From: Veillonella sp.
GTDB taxonomy: Bacteria; Bacillota; Negativicutes; Veillonellales; Veillonellaceae
NCBI RefSeq assembly: GCF_018364065.1
Contig: NZ_JAGZMO010000006.1
Coordinates: forward strand, 38,840 to 102,839
DNA length: 64,000 nucleotides
Reading direction: 5' to 3'
Position 1 is the first letter of the stretch. Each line of letters opens with the position of its first letter. The position numbers were made by a program, and so were the translations under genes. Shown here piece after piece: positions 50,792-60,800 of the stretch. The notes below the pieces were generated by a model that searched no databases, had not been told where the DNA came from, and was given only the letters and a program-made list of their open reading frames with translations.

Positions 50792-50797
50792 ATTATA
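50792..50797 (-). promoter_or_regulatory. -10 box of the recJ-relA-dtd-...-aspS operon
   Basis: TATAAT in the context GTGTATAATAG lies about 130 bases before recJ. No good -35 box is seen at 16-18 bases. The leader contains the recurring AAGTATAAGTG (50687-50697). Confidence 0.5.
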
Positions 50798-50854
50798 CAC
50801 TATCCTACGGCTTAGTGAAACAAGAATATGTTATTTTTCTCAATACGCCATGCA

Positions 50855-50896
50855 AAAAAAAGAACGAGCGATTATCAAAATGTAATCACTCGTTCT
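50855..50896 (-). terminator. Intrinsic terminator of hydG
   Basis: AGAACGAG-C-GATTA (50861-50874) pairs with TAATC-A-CTCGTTCT (50883-50896); the minus strand continues with eight Ts. Confidence 0.88.
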
Positions 50897-50951
50897 ATTT
50901 CTATGTTATCCTTTACAGGATTCAATATTATAAGTTATCAATTAGAAGATC

Positions 50952-52370
50952 TTAGAAACGGAAGTCGCGTTCGCCGTGTTCCATTTGTTTAATATACTTG
51001 GAAGAAGCTTCTTTAACTTTTTCGTTGCGAATCAAATGCAACTGTTCTTCAATAACAGCCTGGCCGGTTGCCTTGGTTTCATCCGTAGCGTAGTCGAGCA
51101 GGTATTCATTGAGGGTCATCAACGCATTTGGCTGGCAGCAATTGTGAATCTGGCCGCTCTTAGCCAATGCCATGAAGCGGTCGCCTGTACGTCCTGCACG
51201 GTAGCAAGCAGTACAGAAGCTTGGCACATAGCCTAATTCCAACAACCAGTCCACGATTTCATCAAGGCTGCGACGGTCGCTTGTATCGAACTGCGCGGAG
51301 TTGTCTTCAGGCAATTCTTCTTCCTTGTAACCGCCTACACTTGTACGGGAACCACCGCTGATCTGGGAAATACCAAGAGCCAAGCCGCGTTCACGCATGC
51401 GCTGGCTTTCGCGGGTGGACATAATCATACCTGTGTATGGAGTGGATACGCGGATAAGAGCTACGATTTTTTCGAAAACGTCGTCAGGCACTGCATTGCT
51501 GAAGTCATCTACGTCGATGTCGTCAGCAGGGCAAATACGAGGCACACTGATTGTGTGAGGGCCTACGCCGAATACAGCTTCCAAATGTTCCGCATGCATC
51601 AACAAGCCTACGAAGTCGTAGCGGTAATGTTCCAAACCGTATAAAACGCCGATACCTACGTCATCAATGCCGCCTTTCATAGCACGGTCCATAGCTTCTG
51701 TGTGGTAAGCATAGTTGCTCTTTGGCCCATGTGGATGCAAGGCTTCGTAGTTTTCTTTGTTGTAAGTTTCCTGGAACAATGTGTAAGTACCGATACCTGC
51801 TTCGTGCAATTTCTTGTAGTCTTCCACTTCGCAAGCGGCGATATTTACGTTAACACGACGGATTTCACCGTTTTTGTTCTTAATGCTGTAAATCGTTTTG
51901 ATACATTCTAAAATGTATTCCAACGGATTGTTGATTGGGTCTTCGCCGGATTCGATAACAATACGTTTGTGCCCCATAGCTTCCAACGCCAATACTTCTT
52001 CACGAACTTGTTCCTGAGTCAATTTCTTACGGGTGATGTGACGGTTCTTTGCATGATATGGGCAATATACGCAACCGTTGATACAATAGTTGGACAAATA
52101 TAACGGAGCGAACAACACAATGCGGTCCCCGTAAATTTTACGTTTAATCTCTTTTGCCAAGGCAAATAATTTGTCTTTATATTCTGGAAGCGGACATTCC
52201 AACAGAACGGCAGCTTCGCGGTGATTCAAGCCGTTCATTGTAGCCGCTTTGGCTAAAATCTGATCAAGCAATTCACGATTTTCTTTATTCGCTTCCGCAT
52301 AGGCCAACGTATCAAGAATCTCTTCGTGATTAATAAATTCTTCTGCCTTAGAAGATTTTACATCGTACAT
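50952..52370 (-). CDS. hydG: [FeFe]-hydrogenase maturase HydG (radical SAM tyrosine lyase)
   Basis: Splits tyrosine to supply CO and cyanide for the [FeFe]-hydrogenase H-cluster. The 472 residues have the radical SAM motif LSNYCINGCVYCPYH (Cys96, Cys100, Cys103). The C-terminal second-cluster region characteristic of HydG, not ThiH, reads PSFCTACYRAGRTGDRFM followed by HNCCQPNALMTLNEYLLDYA. ThiH lacks this C-terminal cysteine set. AAAGGAG precedes the ATG. No hydE, hydF or [FeFe]-hydrogenase gene is nearby; the only hydrogenase in the window is a [NiFe] enzyme. It is alone in its transcription unit behind a folded leader. Confidence 0.92.
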   Translation of the reverse strand: MYDVKSSKAEEFINHEEILDTLAYAEANKENRELLDQILAKAATMNGLNHREAAVLLECPLPEYKDKLFALAKEIKRKIYGDRIVLFAPLYLSNYCINGCVYCPYHAKNRHITRKKLTQEQVREEVLALEAMGHKRIVIESGEDPINNPLEYILECIKTIYSIKNKNGEIRRVNVNIAACEVEDYKKLHEAGIGTYTLFQETYNKENYEALHPHGPKSNYAYHTEAMDRAMKGGIDDVGIGVLYGLEHYRYDFVGLLMHAEHLEAVFGVGPHTISVPRICPADDIDVDDFSNAVPDDVFEKIVALIRVSTPYTGMIMSTRESQRMRERGLALGISQISGGSRTSVGGYKEEELPEDNSAQFDTSDRRSLDEIVDWLLELGYVPSFCTACYRAGRTGDRFMALAKSGQIHNCCQPNALMTLNEYLLDYATDETKATGQAVIEEQLHLIRNEKVKEASSKYIKQMEHGERDFRF

Positions 52371-52520
52371 ACTGGTCTCCTTTACTCATACCATAGAGAA
52401 GTCCTGTGCCCTCGCCCTTTCCCAAGTACGAGCTCACTGACAGCCTGCACTTCGACTGTCTATTCAGGTTAAGCATACTTACTATGCACTTTACTTCTTC
52501 TATATTGAATCTCTTGAATG
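52371..52520 (-). promoter_or_regulatory. Structured hydG leader, candidate regulatory RNA
   Basis: About 150 bases between the predicted start and the hydG ATG. Three hairpins can be drawn: GCATA-N5-TATGC (52473-52487), GACAG-N12-CTGTC (52439-52460) and CTCG-N14-CGAG (52411-52432). An ORF of 71 codons through it has no ribosome-binding site. It matches no riboswitch consensus I know. Confidence 0.4.
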
Positions 52521-52525
52521 TTTTA

Positions 52526-52554
52526 ATTATACACCTTTTCTCCACTTTTGAAAA
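52526..52554 (-). promoter_or_regulatory. Promoter of hydG
   Basis: TATAAT (52526-52531) preceded at 17 bases by TTTTCA (52549-52554) on the minus strand; the -35 box matches four of six positions. Confidence 0.55.
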
Positions 52555-52683
52555 TAAAAGCAATACCTAATACTTCCATTTTTATCATTATTTGATTGAT
52601 GTTACACACTCATCGATTATTCTCATCACTCTGCCTATTTAGCGCATACAAATAGGCATTCCGGAAGTTACATTTACATCATA

Positions 52684-52726
52684 TAAAAAGAACTGTACCG
52701 TCTCTGAAGACATTGGTACAGTTCTT
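52684..52726 (-). terminator. Intrinsic terminator of the esterase gene
   Basis: AAGAACTGTACC (52688-52699) pairs perfectly with 52715-52726 around a 15-base loop, followed on the minus strand by TTTTTAT. Confidence 0.85.
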
Positions 52727-52747
52727 ACTGTTATTGTATTAACCTCT

Positions 52748-54451
52748 TTATTTTACGCTAAAGTTTAACCCACCCTGATGCATCAATACATCTGCCGACA
52801 AGCTATAAAATTCCTTATCAATTAACATATTTTGTGTTTTTGCCAAATAGTCTTTAAATACAGGTTGCTCACGATGATATTCATAAGCTGCTTGATTTTT
52901 ATATACTTCATAGAAATACCATACATTCGGCTCATTTTTATCCGTCATGGCATACATCAACAGAATGCCGGCTTCATCTTTAATAGATTGCTTCATTTCC
53001 GGTACTACAATATTGGTAAAACGTTCATTATCTTCCGGCTTTACTACTACTTTTACTAAATTCACCAAGGCTTCTTTATTATCGATTAACTGCAATCCTT
53101 GCGGCTGTTCCAGTAACGCCACCGGAGTTAATTGATACACCGTCCGATTAGTCAATTTTGAGCCTACTGTTGCAACGTATTCCTTAAAATGTGCTGAATT
53201 ACGATGTATTTCATATGCATTAGGTCCTGCATAAGCTTCCAAGACGAACACCTCAGAAGGATTCTTCTTATTATGCGCCGCATTCATAGACAATGTACCC
53301 GGTTCATTTGCCATGGATGCGCTAAAATTTTTAACACCTTGCGCATTAAAAATATCATGAGTATCTGAAGGAACATCAAACTTAAATAAATTAACCATTG
53401 GTGCATTCCCCTCAATACGAGCTGTCACCGGATTATTAGTGGACAAATTAGTCCCTCCCTTTAAATTTCGATTCACAAATTCTTTCATCTCAATCAACGA
53501 GTCTACGGAGTCTTTCATATCCGGCAATAACAAAGCGAAGTCATGAGGCATTCCCGGATATACGGTAAGCGTTACGAGCACGCCGTCAGCCGCCGCTTTG
53601 TCGGCCAATTGCTGATTTTCCGTGAGGAATAGTTCATTGCCGCCGGTTTGAATCAGCATTGGAGGTAACCCGGATAAATCGGCGTATATAGGTGATACAC
53701 GTGGATCTTTACGGCTTAGCCCGTCACCATAGACGGCATCCTTTACAGGTCCATATAATGGTGTACCTAAGCCCAATACCTGGTCTTTTGATTCATTGGT
53801 AACACGGCTGGAATCTTTCGTATCTTCCAGCGTAGCCCATGGAGATGCCAAGAGCATTACGCCCGGTTGTTCCAATCCATGTTCTTTCAGATACAAGGAC
53901 AAGGCAAGCGCCAAGTTGCCGCCGGCGGAGTCACCCACTAAAATGATATTTTTCGCCTGCACGCCCTTCTGTAGTAAGTCGTTATATGCATTCACCGCAT
54001 CATCCAATGCAGCCGGATAGGTATAGTTTGGAGCTAAACGGTAATCTACATAGTACACATCGGATGCGTCCATGAGTGTCGCCTGTTTTACGCCCAAAAT
54101 GCGATGGCCGTCACTGAGAGGTAACACGTAGCCGCCCCCATGAAGCTGCAACACAACGCGATCCGACTTTTTAACAGTTGCCTGCATATGTTCCATCGGT
54201 GTGCCGTTAGCCGTATATTTTGTCCAAGTCCATCCGTCCGGAGCCTCAAACGGCTTCACCATTGGATTCATTACTTTTGGTCTGAACAAGTCAGTTATAA
54301 CGTTAGAAATATAGGCCTGCTTTGCCGCCCCTTCTAATAACACGCCCGGCGAACTCACATCAACCGGCGCCGCCCATACAGAACCGGCCGTTACACTCAC
54401 AGCCAATAAAAGAGCCAATGTCGATGACTTTGCTTTTGTGGAAAATTTCAT
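52748..54451 (-). CDS. Secreted alpha/beta-hydrolase (HSL-type esterase) fused to two ABM domains
   Basis: A 567-residue exported fusion. Signal peptide 1-28 (LALLLAVSVTAGSVWAAP). The hydrolase at about 60-335 shows the oxyanion-hole motif HGGGYV (His104), the nucleophile GDSAGGN (Ser175), and a catalytic His in GMPHDFALLL. The acid-residue region reads QTGGNELFLTEN where the fold-3 family commonly has SDELLLDD, so the usual Asp seems to be Asn. The C-terminal ~200 residues hold two antibiotic-biosynthesis-monooxygenase-like repeats: FVLEAYAGPNAYEIHRNSAHFKEYV and YFYEVYKNQAAYEYHREQPVFKDYL. Such alpha-beta barrel domains normally act as dimers, so the pair could form an internal dimer. The substrate is unknown. 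It is transcribed alone. Confidence 0.88.
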   Translation of the reverse strand: MKFSTKAKSSTLALLLAVSVTAGSVWAAPVDVSSPGVLLEGAAKQAYISNVITDLFRPKVMNPMVKPFEAPDGWTWTKYTANGTPMEHMQATVKKSDRVVLQLHGGGYVLPLSDGHRILGVKQATLMDASDVYYVDYRLAPNYTYPAALDDAVNAYNDLLQKGVQAKNIILVGDSAGGNLALALSLYLKEHGLEQPGVMLLASPWATLEDTKDSSRVTNESKDQVLGLGTPLYGPVKDAVYGDGLSRKDPRVSPIYADLSGLPPMLIQTGGNELFLTENQQLADKAAADGVLVTLTVYPGMPHDFALLLPDMKDSVDSLIEMKEFVNRNLKGGTNLSTNNPVTARIEGNAPMVNLFKFDVPSDTHDIFNAQGVKNFSASMANEPGTLSMNAAHNKKNPSEVFVLEAYAGPNAYEIHRNSAHFKEYVATVGSKLTNRTVYQLTPVALLEQPQGLQLIDNKEALVNLVKVVVKPEDNERFTNIVVPEMKQSIKDEAGILLMYAMTDKNEPNVWYFYEVYKNQAAYEYHREQPVFKDYLAKTQNMLIDKEFYSLSADVLMHQGGLNFSVK

Positions 54452-54496
54452 AACTACTCCTCCATAAAAACACTTTAAAATTGCAAATTATTTTAA

Positions 54497-54548
54497 TTAT
54501 CCCTTGGTTACTTATCCCCTTTTCAATTATCCCTTGTGGAATAATCCT
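54497..54548. repeat. TTATCCC repeats at 15-bp intervals
   Basis: TTATCCC occurs at 54497, 54512 and 54527, exactly 15 bases apart; a degenerate fourth copy (TAATCCT) begins at 54542 in the same phase. Read towards the gene the unit is GGGATAA. The array lies 46-97 bases before the esterase start, where a regulator or promoter would be. Confidence 0.6.
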
Positions 54549-54783
54549 ATGTTATTCAATAAATTGTTAACATTGATAAGACTATGGGAATGATTGTTTT
54601 ATAGGTTAATTATACTATTAATCTTCAGACAATTTCTATCGTCAGATGATAAGCTAATGGTGTTATTATCTCATATATTTATTAGTATATGAATTGGTTG
54701 CTCTCATATATGCCAATGTATTTGCCGGAAGTATGCCGAGGGTATGTACTAAGGTATAAGTCAGTGTTTGTGCCGGAGAAAGC

Positions 54784-54823
54784 AAAAGTGGCTCAAAGAG
54801 TTTACACCCTTTGAGCCACTTTT
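54784..54823 (-). terminator. Terminator of the giant adhesin gene
   Basis: AAAAGTGGCTCAAAG (54784-54798) pairs perfectly with 54809-54823 around a 10-base loop. T-rich ends on both strands allow use in either direction. Confidence 0.88.
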
Positions 54824-54897
54824 TAATTTGTACCACGATTCACTTTATAGTAAGGTATATATTTTCTATACACCTCATATACTTGTGAGTCAACCGA

Positions 54898-57800
54898 TTA
54901 GTGTACTAACTGCTGAACTAATGCTTCCAATTTAGCGATACGTTCATTTTGCGCATCAATCTGGTTCTGTTTTGCAGCTAATTCTGCATCAAACTTAGCC
55001 TGTTGTGCCTTGTTCTGAGCTTCTAACGCCTGAACTTTGTTCTGAACAGCTGTCATGGAGCCTGCAGGTTTAGTTGTTTCACCGGAACCGATACGGAATG
55101 TAGCACCCATATTAGCCATGGCTTTGCCGCCTTGACCATAGGAGAGACCTACAGTGTACTGTTGATCGCTGTTTGGTGCATATGCATAACCTACAGCCAG
55201 AGCTTGTTTACCTTTGTAAGTACCTACACCGGCCATAATCTGTCCGCGTTCGCCTTCAGCATATGGAAGTGGGTTCAATGCTGCTAAGGAAGCTGCCATT
55301 GCATCGCCTTCAGCGGATTCGTTGCGTACGCTTTGAATTTCAGAAGACAATCCTTTAATAGCCTGACCTTGAGCATTTACTACTTCACCAAGTACGCCGA
55401 TAGAAGCTGTGTTGTTGTCAACCTGTGTTTTAATAGGATACAACTGAGCACCGGTAATTGCCTGGTTCGAAGATTCTGAAATAGAGCCTTGAGCCACATT
55501 ATCCAATGTGATTAAGCCTGTTTCACTGTCATGAGTTGCGAGAGTTGTGCCACCAAGAACGAGTGTATCATTCGTTAAAGCGGAATCCTGAACTGTTAAT
55601 GCATCATGAGTTAACGAAGTAGTACCACCTACAACAATACCATCTGTAGTTATAGCAGTGTCGCCGATTGTCAAGGATTTAGCAATTACTACGTCATCCG
55701 CTAAATCTAACGCTCCTTCAGTGATTTTGAAGTCTCTGCTGACTGGCAAGGTTTGATCATATGGATTGCCTGTACCGTTATTGTTTTTCCAATCGTAATC
55801 GGATAAGCGGAAACCACTTCTTTCTTCAGGTTCAACTTTTTCATCATTAGAGTTATCGTTTACTACACCAGGTGTGCCCCAGCCGATACTTCTTGTAAGC
55901 ATGTAGAGCGCATCATCATTTAACCCGATTCGGAATGTTCTTTGACCTGCCGAGTTTACTGTAGTTTCAACTTCAACTGCATTTAAACCACGTGCTCTGA
56001 TTAACTCTCTAATATTGGCTTTACCTGTATCAGTCAAGTTATCCATGTTATTAGTAGCTGCGTTTTTAATCTTATCTTTCACATTGCCGGCTAAATCAAC
56101 TGCAACTTTATTGCCCGATACGGATGTTACAATCGATTTATTACCGTTTTCATCAGTCTTACCAACAATATCTAGACGGTTTTTATCTTTAGTAAGAGCT
56201 ACGCGTTCTTCTTTATTATTGGTATCAGAACCTACCGAGATACCTTGGATAGCGCTGCCGGCCACGTTTTCAACATCCGTCAAGCGACCATCGAAGCCTT
56301 TAACCGTATTATCCAAATCGGTTACTCTAGTATCTAAGTTGCCTACCTTAGTATCCAAGTTGCCTACTTTAGTGCCGAGGTCTTTTACGTCTTGACCTAA
56401 ACCGTCAACTTTAGTACCTAAGTCTTTCAAGCCTTTATCTAAGCCATCAACTCGACCGCTCAAGTCATTAACTTTAGTGTCTACTTTATCCAACTGACCT
56501 TTATTCACAGCGTCGCCGGCTTTTACACCATCAGCAATATTGGTAATTGTCTTATTGCCTGCATCAATGCCGTCTTTAGTTACAGAAGGACCACCGGTAA
56601 TGGATAAGCCGCTACCGCTTACAGCTACATCACCAACAGTGAGACCGCTGCCGCTTACTTTAGTATCGCCAACAGCAAGACCGCTATCGCTTACTGTAGT
56701 ATTACCTACAGCTAAGCCGTCACCAGTCAATGTGCTGGAGCCTACGCTTACACCATTATTGTCTACCGTTGTGTTACCTGCTTTTACGGAACCTGTAGCA
56801 CCAAGGTCAATTTGGTTATTCAAGTTAACATCAAATGTCTTCACACCGTTAACGTCGGAAGTATTTACAGTAATGTTGTTACCACCGGTTACGTTAACTG
56901 CATTCTGACTTGTTTCCTTAATAACTTCTTTACCTTTATCGCTCAAGTTGGACAAGTCTTTATCAGCTGCGTTGTTAATCTTTTCTTTTGTAGCTGCTGT
57001 TAAGTCAACTACCAAGTTTTGACCGTCAACTTTGCTTTCAACCATACCGCCGGATTTGCCGGTAACACCGAAGCCTGCCTGGCCTTTATTAACTGTGATC
57101 ACGCCGCCGTTACCGTCATTAATGGAGATAGTTTGTAATGCGGAGTTAGCTAATTCGGAGCCTTCAGTAGCAATATTCTTAACTTCTTGTAATTGGTTAT
57201 AAGTAACTACATCGCCTTCTTGAGTGCCGTTAGCTACGTTAGTAATCTTAGTGCCGCCCATATTGATGCCGCCAACATTGATGGTTGGGCCGTTCTTAAT
57301 TGTGAAACCACCATTGGAGATTGTAGTATCACCAAGAACGATGTTGCCCTGAGGGTTAACAGTAATGCCGCCTTCGTTGATAGTTGTGCCGGCTACATTA
57401 ATGGAACCACCATTGATTACAGTGTCACCAACTCGGAATTCACCGGTAGGAACAAGAGTTACACCACCATTGTTAATTGTAGTGCCGCCCACATGAACGT
57501 CACCGGACTTAATCACAGTGTCGCCTAAAGTGATGGAGCCTTCGCCGCCTAAGTTCAAGTCTTTATTCAAGTTAACTGTAAATGTCTTAACGTCGTCAAC
57601 TTTTTCAGAATCAACAGTAATGTTGTTACCGCCTACTACATCAACTGCGTCCTGACTCACTTCTTTGATAACTTCTTTGCCTTTGTCATCTAAGTTGCCT
57701 AAGTCTTTACCGGCTGCGTTGTTAATCTTTTCTTTCGTAGCCGCTGTTAAGTCTACTACCAAGTCATTACCATTAACTTTGCTTTCAACCATGCCGTCAC

Positions 57801-60800
57801 TTGCACCAACGATACCAATAGCAGAGTTAGATTTGCTGATAGCAATCGTCTGACCATCGTTACCTTTAACTGTTACGGTTTGAAGGGCTGTGCCCGCCAA
57901 TTCGGAACCTTCCGTAGCGATATTCTTCACTTCTTGCAATTGGTTATAAGTAACTACATCGCCTTCTTCAGTGGCGTTAGCTACGTTGGTAATCTTAGTA
58001 CCGCCCATATTGATGCCGCCAACATTGATGGTTGGACCGTTTTTAATAGTCAAGCCGCCTTGGTTAAGAGTAGTACCGCCCACATTGATTGTGCTGCCGT
58101 TGATTACAGTGTCGCCCACTTTGAATTCGCCGTTGGAGTTCAAGGTTACGCCGCCGTTGTTAATGGTTGTACCACCAACATGTACGTCACCGGATTTGAT
58201 GATAGTATCGCCTAAGGTAATAGTGCCTTCGCTACCTAAATTCAAGTTTTTGTCCAAGTTAACTGTGAATGTCTTAACGCCATCAACCGTAGCTTTATCT
58301 ACGTTAATATTGCTGCCGCCTACTACGTCAACAGAGTCCTGAACTACTTCTTTGATGACTTCTTTACCTTTGTCATTTAAGTTGCCTAAGTCTTTACCGG
58401 CTGCGTTGTTAATCTTTTCTTTCGTAGCCGCTGTTAAGTCTACTACCAAGTCCTGACCGGACACTTCGCTTGTAACCATGCCATCGCTAGCACCTTTAAT
58501 ACCAAAGCCTGCATTATTCTTGTTGACAGTAAGTTTTTGACCCTTGCTATCTGTTACAGTTACAGTTTGAAGTGCACTGCCTGCTGTATTTTCAACGGTT
58601 GTTACACGATCAGTTAATGTATTTACATCTGTACGGATTGTGCCTACATCATTCTTAACTGTTGTTACTTCAGTTTTCAGCGTACCCACATCAGTTTTAA
58701 CTGTATTCACTTCAGTTTTGAGAGTACCAACATCATTCTTAACAGTAGTTACTTCAGTCTTCAATGTACCAACGTCAGTCTTGATTGTGTTAACTTCGTT
58801 AGTAACAGTGTTTACTTTGTTATCTAAATCAGTTTTCACACCGTACAACTGACCACCGGTTACAGCGTCTCTGGAGCCTTCAGCTACAGAACCTTCACCG
58901 AGGTTAGATACTACTTTACTACCTGCATCGATACCGTCTTTAGTTACGGATGGACCACCGGTGATTGCTAAACCATCAGCTGTTACTTTTGTAGCACCTA
59001 TTTCAAGACCGGATTCATTCAGTTTAGTTTTACCTGCTGTTACGCCATCAGCGGAAACTGTGGTTGTCCCGGCAGTTAAACCGTTAGCATCCAATGTAGT
59101 TGCACCGGCTTTAATGGAGCCGTTAGCACCTAAGTCAACGTTGTTCTTCATGTTAACGGTGAATGTCTTAACATCGTCAGCACCGGTTTCACTGGTTACT
59201 ACGATATTGTCGCTACCTTTTACGTCAACAGATTTTTGAACAACTTCCTTAATGACTTCTTTACCTTTGTCATCCAAGTTGCCTAAATCTTTACCGGCTG
59301 CATTGTTGATCTTTTCTTTCGTAGCAGTTGTTAAATCAACTACAACGTCTTGACCAACAACGTTGCTTGCAACCATACCGTCAGTTGCACCTTTGATACC
59401 GAACGCAGGATTGTCTTTGTTAACTGTAAGTTTTTGACCGTTAGTATCTGTTACTGTTACAGTCTGAAGAGCGTTGCCGGCTGTTTCGGTTACTTTTTCA
59501 AGAGTATTATTGATAGTCGTTACTTTACCATCTAATTCGGTCTTAACATCGAATAACTGGCCACCGGTTACAGCATCTTTAGAGCCTTCAGCTACATTTG
59601 TAATTCGAGTACCGCCTGCATTGATACCGCCTACGTTAATGGATGGGCCGTTTTCAATAGTCAAACCGCCATTGGAGATTGTAGTATCGCCAACTACGAT
59701 AGAGCCTTGAGGGTTAACTGTAATGCCACCATTGTTAATCGTTGTACCACCAACAGTGAGGTCACCGGATTTAATGATTGTATCGCCTAAAGAGATAGAG
59801 CCATCAGCACCTAAGTCTACAGATTTGTTCAAGTTAACAGTAAATGTCTTAACGCCATCAACCGTAGCTTTATCTACGTTAATATTGCTACCGCCTAATA
59901 CGTCAACAGAGTCTTGAACTACTTCTTTGATGACATCTTTACCTTTATCATCCAAGTTGCCTAAATCTTTACCGGCTGCGTTGTTGATCTTTTCTTTCGT
60001 TGCAGCTGTTAAGTCTACTACCAAATCCTGACCGGATACTTCACTTGTAACCATGCCGTCAGTAGCACCTTTAATACCGAAACCTGCGTTGTCTTTATTA
60101 ACTGTAAGTTTTTGGCCTTTAGTATCTGTTACAGTTACAGACTGAAGTGCACTACCTGCAGTTTCAGTTACTTTTTCTAAATTATTAGTAACTTTTTCAA
60201 GGTTATTGTTGATTGTATCTACACGACCTTTGACGCCGTCCACATCAGTTTTCACTGCGAATAACTGGCCACCGGTTACAGCATCTTTAGATCCTTCAGT
60301 TACAGAACCTTCGCCAAGGTTGGATACTACTTTATCACCTGCATTGATACCGTCTTTAGTTACGGATGGGCCACCAACGATTGCTAAGCCGTTAGTTGTT
60401 AATGCTGCATCACCAACACTTACGCCGTCAGTTGTTACAGAAGTTTCGCCTACTTCTAGACCGGATTCGTTCAATTTAGTTTCACCGGCTTGTACGCCAT
60501 CAGCAGAAACTGTAGTTGTACCGGCAGTTAAACCGTTAGCGTCAACTGTAGTTGCACCGGCTTTAATGGATCCGGTAGTACCTAAGTCAACATTGTTCTT
60601 CATATTAACGGTGAATGTCTTAACATCATCCGCGCCGGTTTCGCTGGCTACTTCAATGTTAGTACCACCTTTTACGTCAACAGATTTTTGAACAACTTCT
60701 TTGATGACTTCTTTACCTTTGTCATCCAAGTTGCCTAAATCTTTACCGGCTGCATTATTGATCTTTTCTTTAGTTGCAGCTGTTAAATCTACTACCAAAT

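Larger units (their letters stand above)
52371..52747. other. Gap between the esterase gene and hydG
   Basis: This 377-base gap holds the hydG leader and promoter and the esterase terminator, all listed. I see no coding frame. Confidence 0.6.
54452..54897. other. Gap between the giant adhesin and the esterase gene
   Basis: This 446-base AT-rich gap contains the spaced TTATCCC repeats near the esterase gene and the adhesin terminator. No gene is seen between them. Confidence 0.6.

Noticed and set aside
50952..52370. ThiH (tyrosine lyase of thiamine synthesis)
   Set aside because: The C-terminal cysteine motifs are those of HydG, and no thiamine genes are nearby.
52348..52563. 71-codon minus-strand frame before hydG
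   Set aside because: It has no ribosome-binding site, overlaps the hydG start and shows no protein-like pattern; it is treated as leader.
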